Assembly: GCA_041563675.1 (NCBI GenBank)
Contig: JBFGRM010000098.1
Location: 1-8,765, forward strand
Source of the DNA: JBFGRM01 sp041563675
GTDB lineage: Bacteria; Nitrospirota; Nitrospiria; Nitrospirales; Nitrospiraceae
Reading direction: 5' to 3'
DNA: 8,765 nt
This document shows, one piece after another, positions 6,465 to 8,765 of this stretch. A program made the position numbers and the translations under genes. The notes below the pieces were generated by a model. The model saw only the letters and a program-made list of their open reading frames with translations. It did not search any database and had not been told where the DNA came from. Each line of letters starts with the position of its first letter. Positions within the stretch are counted from its first letter, which is position 1.

Positions 6465-6541
6465 TCCTGCGCCGGCTTGAACCTGTTCGGGGCCCTATGG
6501 TAGGTTTGTGCGCCTCAAACAGTTCGCACGAGGGGGCGGGG

Positions 6542-6970
6542 ATGAGCGATCCGGAAGGAGAGGGCTTCGTCATTCGAGATCGTCGCGGACGTGGCGCGGA
6601 CGAAAAGGCGACGGCCGGTCCGGAGGCGCCAGGCACCGGGACCGCTGGCCAACCCCGCGCGTCGGGGAGTCCCGAAGACGCGATGCACCACCCGGAACAG
6701 GGCCCCCCTATCACCTTTTCCTCCTTCGTGTTCTCCCTGGGCACCTCGGCGCTCATGCTCATGGGCGAGAAGGTCGATCCGAATCAGCCGGACATGCCGG
6801 TGAATCCAGGGCAGGCCAAGGAAATCGTGGACATCCTGTCGCTCCTCGAGGAGAAGACCCGCGGCAATTTGAACGAGGACGAGCAGGCCGTCCTCCGGGA
6901 CATGCTCTACGCACTGCGGATGAAATTCGTCGCCCTGGTTTCCGGAAAGCCCGCAACACCCTCACCCTGA
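6542..6970 (+). CDS. DUF1844 family protein
   Basis: A 142-residue protein. Residues 1-56 are hydrophilic and low in complexity (Gly, Ala, Pro, Arg), with GFVIRDRRGR (8-17), a motif often found ahead of this domain. Residues about 57-131 match DUF1844: ITFSSFVFSLGTSALMLMGE (57-76), a Pro-rich link (PNQPDMPVNPG, about 80-90), then AKEIVDILSLLEEKTRGNL (92-110), DEQAVLRDMLYALRMKFV. The domain is predicted to be helical; its biochemical role is unknown to me, and members are common in deltaproteobacteria-like and Nitrospirota genomes. No signal peptide. The ATG has AGGGGG (6531-6536) five bases upstream. The frame stays open upstream to 6350, but that extension lacks family similarity and runs through the mazG promoter region. 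It is divergent from mazG and lies about 100 bp before the TPR-peptidase gene. Confidence 0.9.
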   Translation: MSDPEGEGFVIRDRRGRGADEKATAGPEAPGTGTAGQPRASGSPEDAMHHPEQGPPITFSSFVFSLGTSALMLMGEKVDPNQPDMPVNPGQAKEIVDILSLLEEKTRGNLNEDEQAVLRDMLYALRMKFVALVSGKPATPSP

Positions 6971-7072
6971 GATTGGTTCTCCCTTGGCGCCAGGTTGCCC
7001 TTCCGGTATCCTGGAGCCGTTCCCATCCTCCCTTATTCTGCGATTCGGCCCGGACTCATTTCCCGACGAGGC

Positions 7073-8215
7073 ATGGTCATTGTGGGGCATAGACTCGTGA
7101 AGAGATTCGCCTGGAACACCTGCGCAGCCATCGGTGTGGCGCTGGCGGTGCTCGGTGCGGTCGCCTGGGCGGGTGATGAAGACCCCGCAGAGACCGAGGC
7201 GCGCCGTGGTTGGCAGGCAGTCGAGCAGGGTGACTACAAAGAGGCGCTCCGTATCTTCGGGCACGCCAGCGCCGCCGCCCCTCGTGATCCCTCGCTGCTT
7301 GTCGGATTGGGACTGGCCTCGCACCTTGTCGGGCGGACCGACGACGCCCTGGCCGCGCTCGAACGGGCGATCCATTTCGACAATTCTCTCCAACCGGCAC
7401 ATGTCCTGCTGGGCGATTTGTATGCCCGGCGGGCCGACTTGGAGCGAGCCCTTCACCATTATCAGGTCGCTGCCGACCTCGACCCTGCCGACGTCGAGGC
7501 GAAGGGCCGGTTGCAGCGGGCCCGTCGGGCCTATCGAGCGGAGCTGACGTATGACCGGCTGTTCAGCGCCCATTTCGTGCTCTACTCACAACCCTCGATT
7601 TTGTCCTCCCCAGCTCTCCATGAGCTGGCCGACCGGCTGGAGGCGACCTACCGAGAGGTGGGCGGGGCGATGCGCTCCTTCCCGGACGGCCCCTTCGGGG
7701 TCATCGTCTACCATGGGCCCGAATTCTGGACGCGCACCAATAGCCCAGCTTGGGTCCGGGGCTTGTACGACGGTGTCATTCACCTGCGAGTCGTCCCCGA
7801 GGAACCGCAGGCCGGTATCGCCGCCGAGCTGCTCCGTCACGAATACACCCACGCCCTGGTCGACCAGGTGAGCGCCGGCCGGGCGCCCGTCTGGTTGAAT
7901 GAGGGCCTCGCGTTGTATTTTGAGCATCAGGGCAAACCGCTCAGCCAGGACCCTTCCGGCCTCCGCGGGAGGGAGGGGCCCTCGGCTGTTCCGCTCCAGG
8001 CGGAGTTCGTGACGCTTTCTCCGGTTGACGCGGGCGCTGCCTACGCGCATAGTTACAGGGCGACCAGTCACTTGATCCGCGAGTACGGGCTGGAGCGTCT
8101 GCGCGCGCTGCTGGAGGAGGTGGCCTATTCGGGCACCTTCTCCCGGGCCTTTGCCATGGTTTTCGGCGGCGAGTACCGCGAGTTCGAGCGGGCGTGGCTG
8201 AGCCCATCTCCGTGA
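7073..8215 (+). CDS. Secreted TPR protein with HExxH metallopeptidase-like domain
   Basis: A 380-residue protein from ATG 7073. A hydrophobic N-terminal segment (about 10-33, basic VKRF in front, AWA before GDEDP) looks like a Sec signal peptide cleaved near 33; no lipobox is seen. Residues about 44-142 hold about three TPR-like helical pairs (RRGWQAVEQGDYKEALRIF; GRTDDALAALERAIHFD; ADLERALHHYQVAADLDP). The C-terminal half carries HEYTH (256-260) and WLNEGLALYFE (274-284), the HExxH plus downstream NEG glutamate (277) of gluzincin-type zinc peptidases in the peptidase MA-like/DUF1570 group. Both histidines and the Glu are intact, so zinc-dependent proteolysis in the periplasm is plausible; the substrate is unknown. 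The start is uncertain: ATG 7073, GTG 7082 (GAGG ten bases upstream) and GTG 7097 (GGGG nine bases upstream, giving a shorter classical signal peptide) are all possible; a TTG at 6995 is unlikely. Confidence 0.87.
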   Translation: MVIVGHRLVKRFAWNTCAAIGVALAVLGAVAWAGDEDPAETEARRGWQAVEQGDYKEALRIFGHASAAAPRDPSLLVGLGLASHLVGRTDDALAALERAIHFDNSLQPAHVLLGDLYARRADLERALHHYQVAADLDPADVEAKGRLQRARRAYRAELTYDRLFSAHFVLYSQPSILSSPALHELADRLEATYREVGGAMRSFPDGPFGVIVYHGPEFWTRTNSPAWVRGLYDGVIHLRVVPEEPQAGIAAELLRHEYTHALVDQVSAGRAPVWLNEGLALYFEHQGKPLSQDPSGLRGREGPSAVPLQAEFVTLSPVDAGAAYAHSYRATSHLIREYGLERLRALLEEVAYSGTFSRAFAMVFGGEYREFERAWLSPSP

Positions 8216-8235
8216 GGGAATTGCAGAGGAATCGT

Positions 8236-8765
8236 ATGGCAGGGGTATCTGACACAGGGCATCCGGAGACGGGCGTTCGCCCCTCAGCCGGTGATGCGGC
8301 TCCCCCCAGACCAGGAACGAGGGAAGGTCGTGCCGCGCTGCGTCGCCGTCGCTCGGAGGGGTGGATGGGCTGGGGCCGGTCACACCTCCGCCCCGTCTGG
8401 ATCGTGCTGCTCCTCCTGATCCCCTGTCTCGCCCTCACCTTCTACTATGCCCAGTACACGCTTCCCGGTGCCGCCGACACCGACAGGCTGCTCCCGAGCC
8501 CCAGCTATGCGTTCGTCCTCCTGCTCCTGAACATCGACCTGATCGGCCTGGTCGTCCTCACCCTTCTCCTGTCGCGCAACCTCATCAAGACCTATTTCGA
8601 ACGGCGCCATCGCCTTCTGGGAGCGGGATTCCGGACCAAGCTGATCGCCTCGTTCATTGGCTTCTCCTTGGTTCCGACCGTGCTGCTGGCGGTCGTGGCC
8701 AGCGGGTTGGTCAACAAGGCCGTGGACGTCTGGTTCAACAACCAAATCGATCAAGTGCTGAAGGA
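8236..8765 (+). CDS. NtrY-like sensor histidine kinase, N-terminal part, 3' end cut by the window
   Basis: The frame is open from ATG 8236 to the window end (176 full codons). AGAGGA (8225-8230) lies five bases before the ATG and the previous stop is 20 bp upstream, so it is probably in the same transcript as the TPR-peptidase gene. Residues 1-50 are a low-complexity Arg/Pro/Gly-rich leader; transmembrane helices follow at about 53-71, 91-113 and 136-157. LSRNLIKTYFERRHRLLGAG (112-131) and FRTKLIASFIGFSLVPTVLL (132-151) are characteristic of the membrane part of NtrY-type kinases. The fourth helix, HAMP, PAS, HisKA and ATPase domains expected in this family would lie beyond the window, so kinase activity cannot be checked here. 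Known NtrY proteins pair with the sigma54 activator NtrX and respond to nitrogen or redox/envelope cues. ATG at codon 44 is an alternative start that would drop most of the leader. Confidence 0.85.
   Translation, partial: MAGVSDTGHPETGVRPSAGDAAPPRPGTREGRAALRRRRSEGWMGWGRSHLRPVWIVLLLLIPCLALTFYYAQYTLPGAADTDRLLPSPSYAFVLLLLNIDLIGLVVLTLLLSRNLIKTYFERRHRLLGAGFRTKLIASFIGFSLVPTVLLAVVASGLVNKAVDVWFNNQIDQVLK

Noticed and set aside
6350..6541. N-terminal extension of the DUF1844 protein by 64 codons
   Set aside because: It would run through the divergent control region, has no family similarity, and the ATG at 6542 has a well-placed AGGGGG.
6984..7012. Promoter-like pair TTGGCG and TATCCT before the TPR-peptidase gene
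   Set aside because: Three and four of six consensus matches with 17-bp spacing are common by chance; not strong enough to call.
6995..7072. TTG start for the TPR-peptidase gene
   Set aside because: It would put 26 extra residues in front of the signal peptide and has no Shine-Dalgarno.
8380..8754. A minus-strand frame opposite the sensor kinase
   Set aside because: Asp/Glu/Gln-rich translation typical of the antisense of transmembrane coding DNA; the plus strand has NtrY-type motifs and a good Shine-Dalgarno.

Overview
This GC-rich window from a bacterial chromosome carries ten protein-coding genes, two of them cut by the window edges. I see no insertion sequence, phage gene, tRNA, rRNA or CRISPR array. 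The gene set points to a Gram-negative bacterium: haem genes ordered hemE-hemH-hemG with a HemY-type oxidase, an envelope-directed TPR/HExxH protein, a DUF1844 protein and an NtrY-type sensor kinase. From memory this fits Nitrospirota (Nitrospira-like) or a related deep-branching lineage. That placement is an inference from family content, not a measurement.

Region 1 (1-3546, plus strand) is the late haem biosynthesis cluster: the 3' part of uroporphyrinogen decarboxylase (hemE), ferrochelatase (hemH) and a HemY-type porphyrinogen oxidase (hemG). The 115-bp hemE-hemH gap holds a short dyad and degenerate short repeats. hemH and hemG lie 12 bp apart. A GC-rich hairpin followed by five T residues overlaps the hemG stop codon and probably ends the transcript.

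Region 2 (3547-4687, plus strand) is a separate two-gene unit. A candidate sigma70 promoter and a REP-like palindrome precede a strong Shine-Dalgarno and a membrane-anchored rhodanese. The rhodanese stop codon overlaps the start of an unrecognised 139-residue protein (ATGA).

Region 3 (4764-6464, minus strand) holds mazG, which hydrolyses nucleoside triphosphates, and an unrecognised single-pass membrane protein coupled to it by a second ATGA overlap. mazG has a candidate promoter with a perfect TATAAT.

Region 4 (6542-8765, plus strand) is transcribed divergently from mazG. It contains a DUF1844 protein, a secreted TPR protein with an HExxH metallopeptidase-like domain and, 20 bp further on, the N-terminal membrane part of an NtrY-like sensor histidine kinase that runs off the window.

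All intergenic stretches are short, the longest being the 210 bp between mazG and the DUF1844 gene. The region reads as ordinary core genome. I did not find a clearly new system. The items most worth checking are the mixed signature of the ferrochelatase, the two unknown proteins coupled to rhodanese and MazG, the REP-like palindrome, and the peptidase-kinase pairing.
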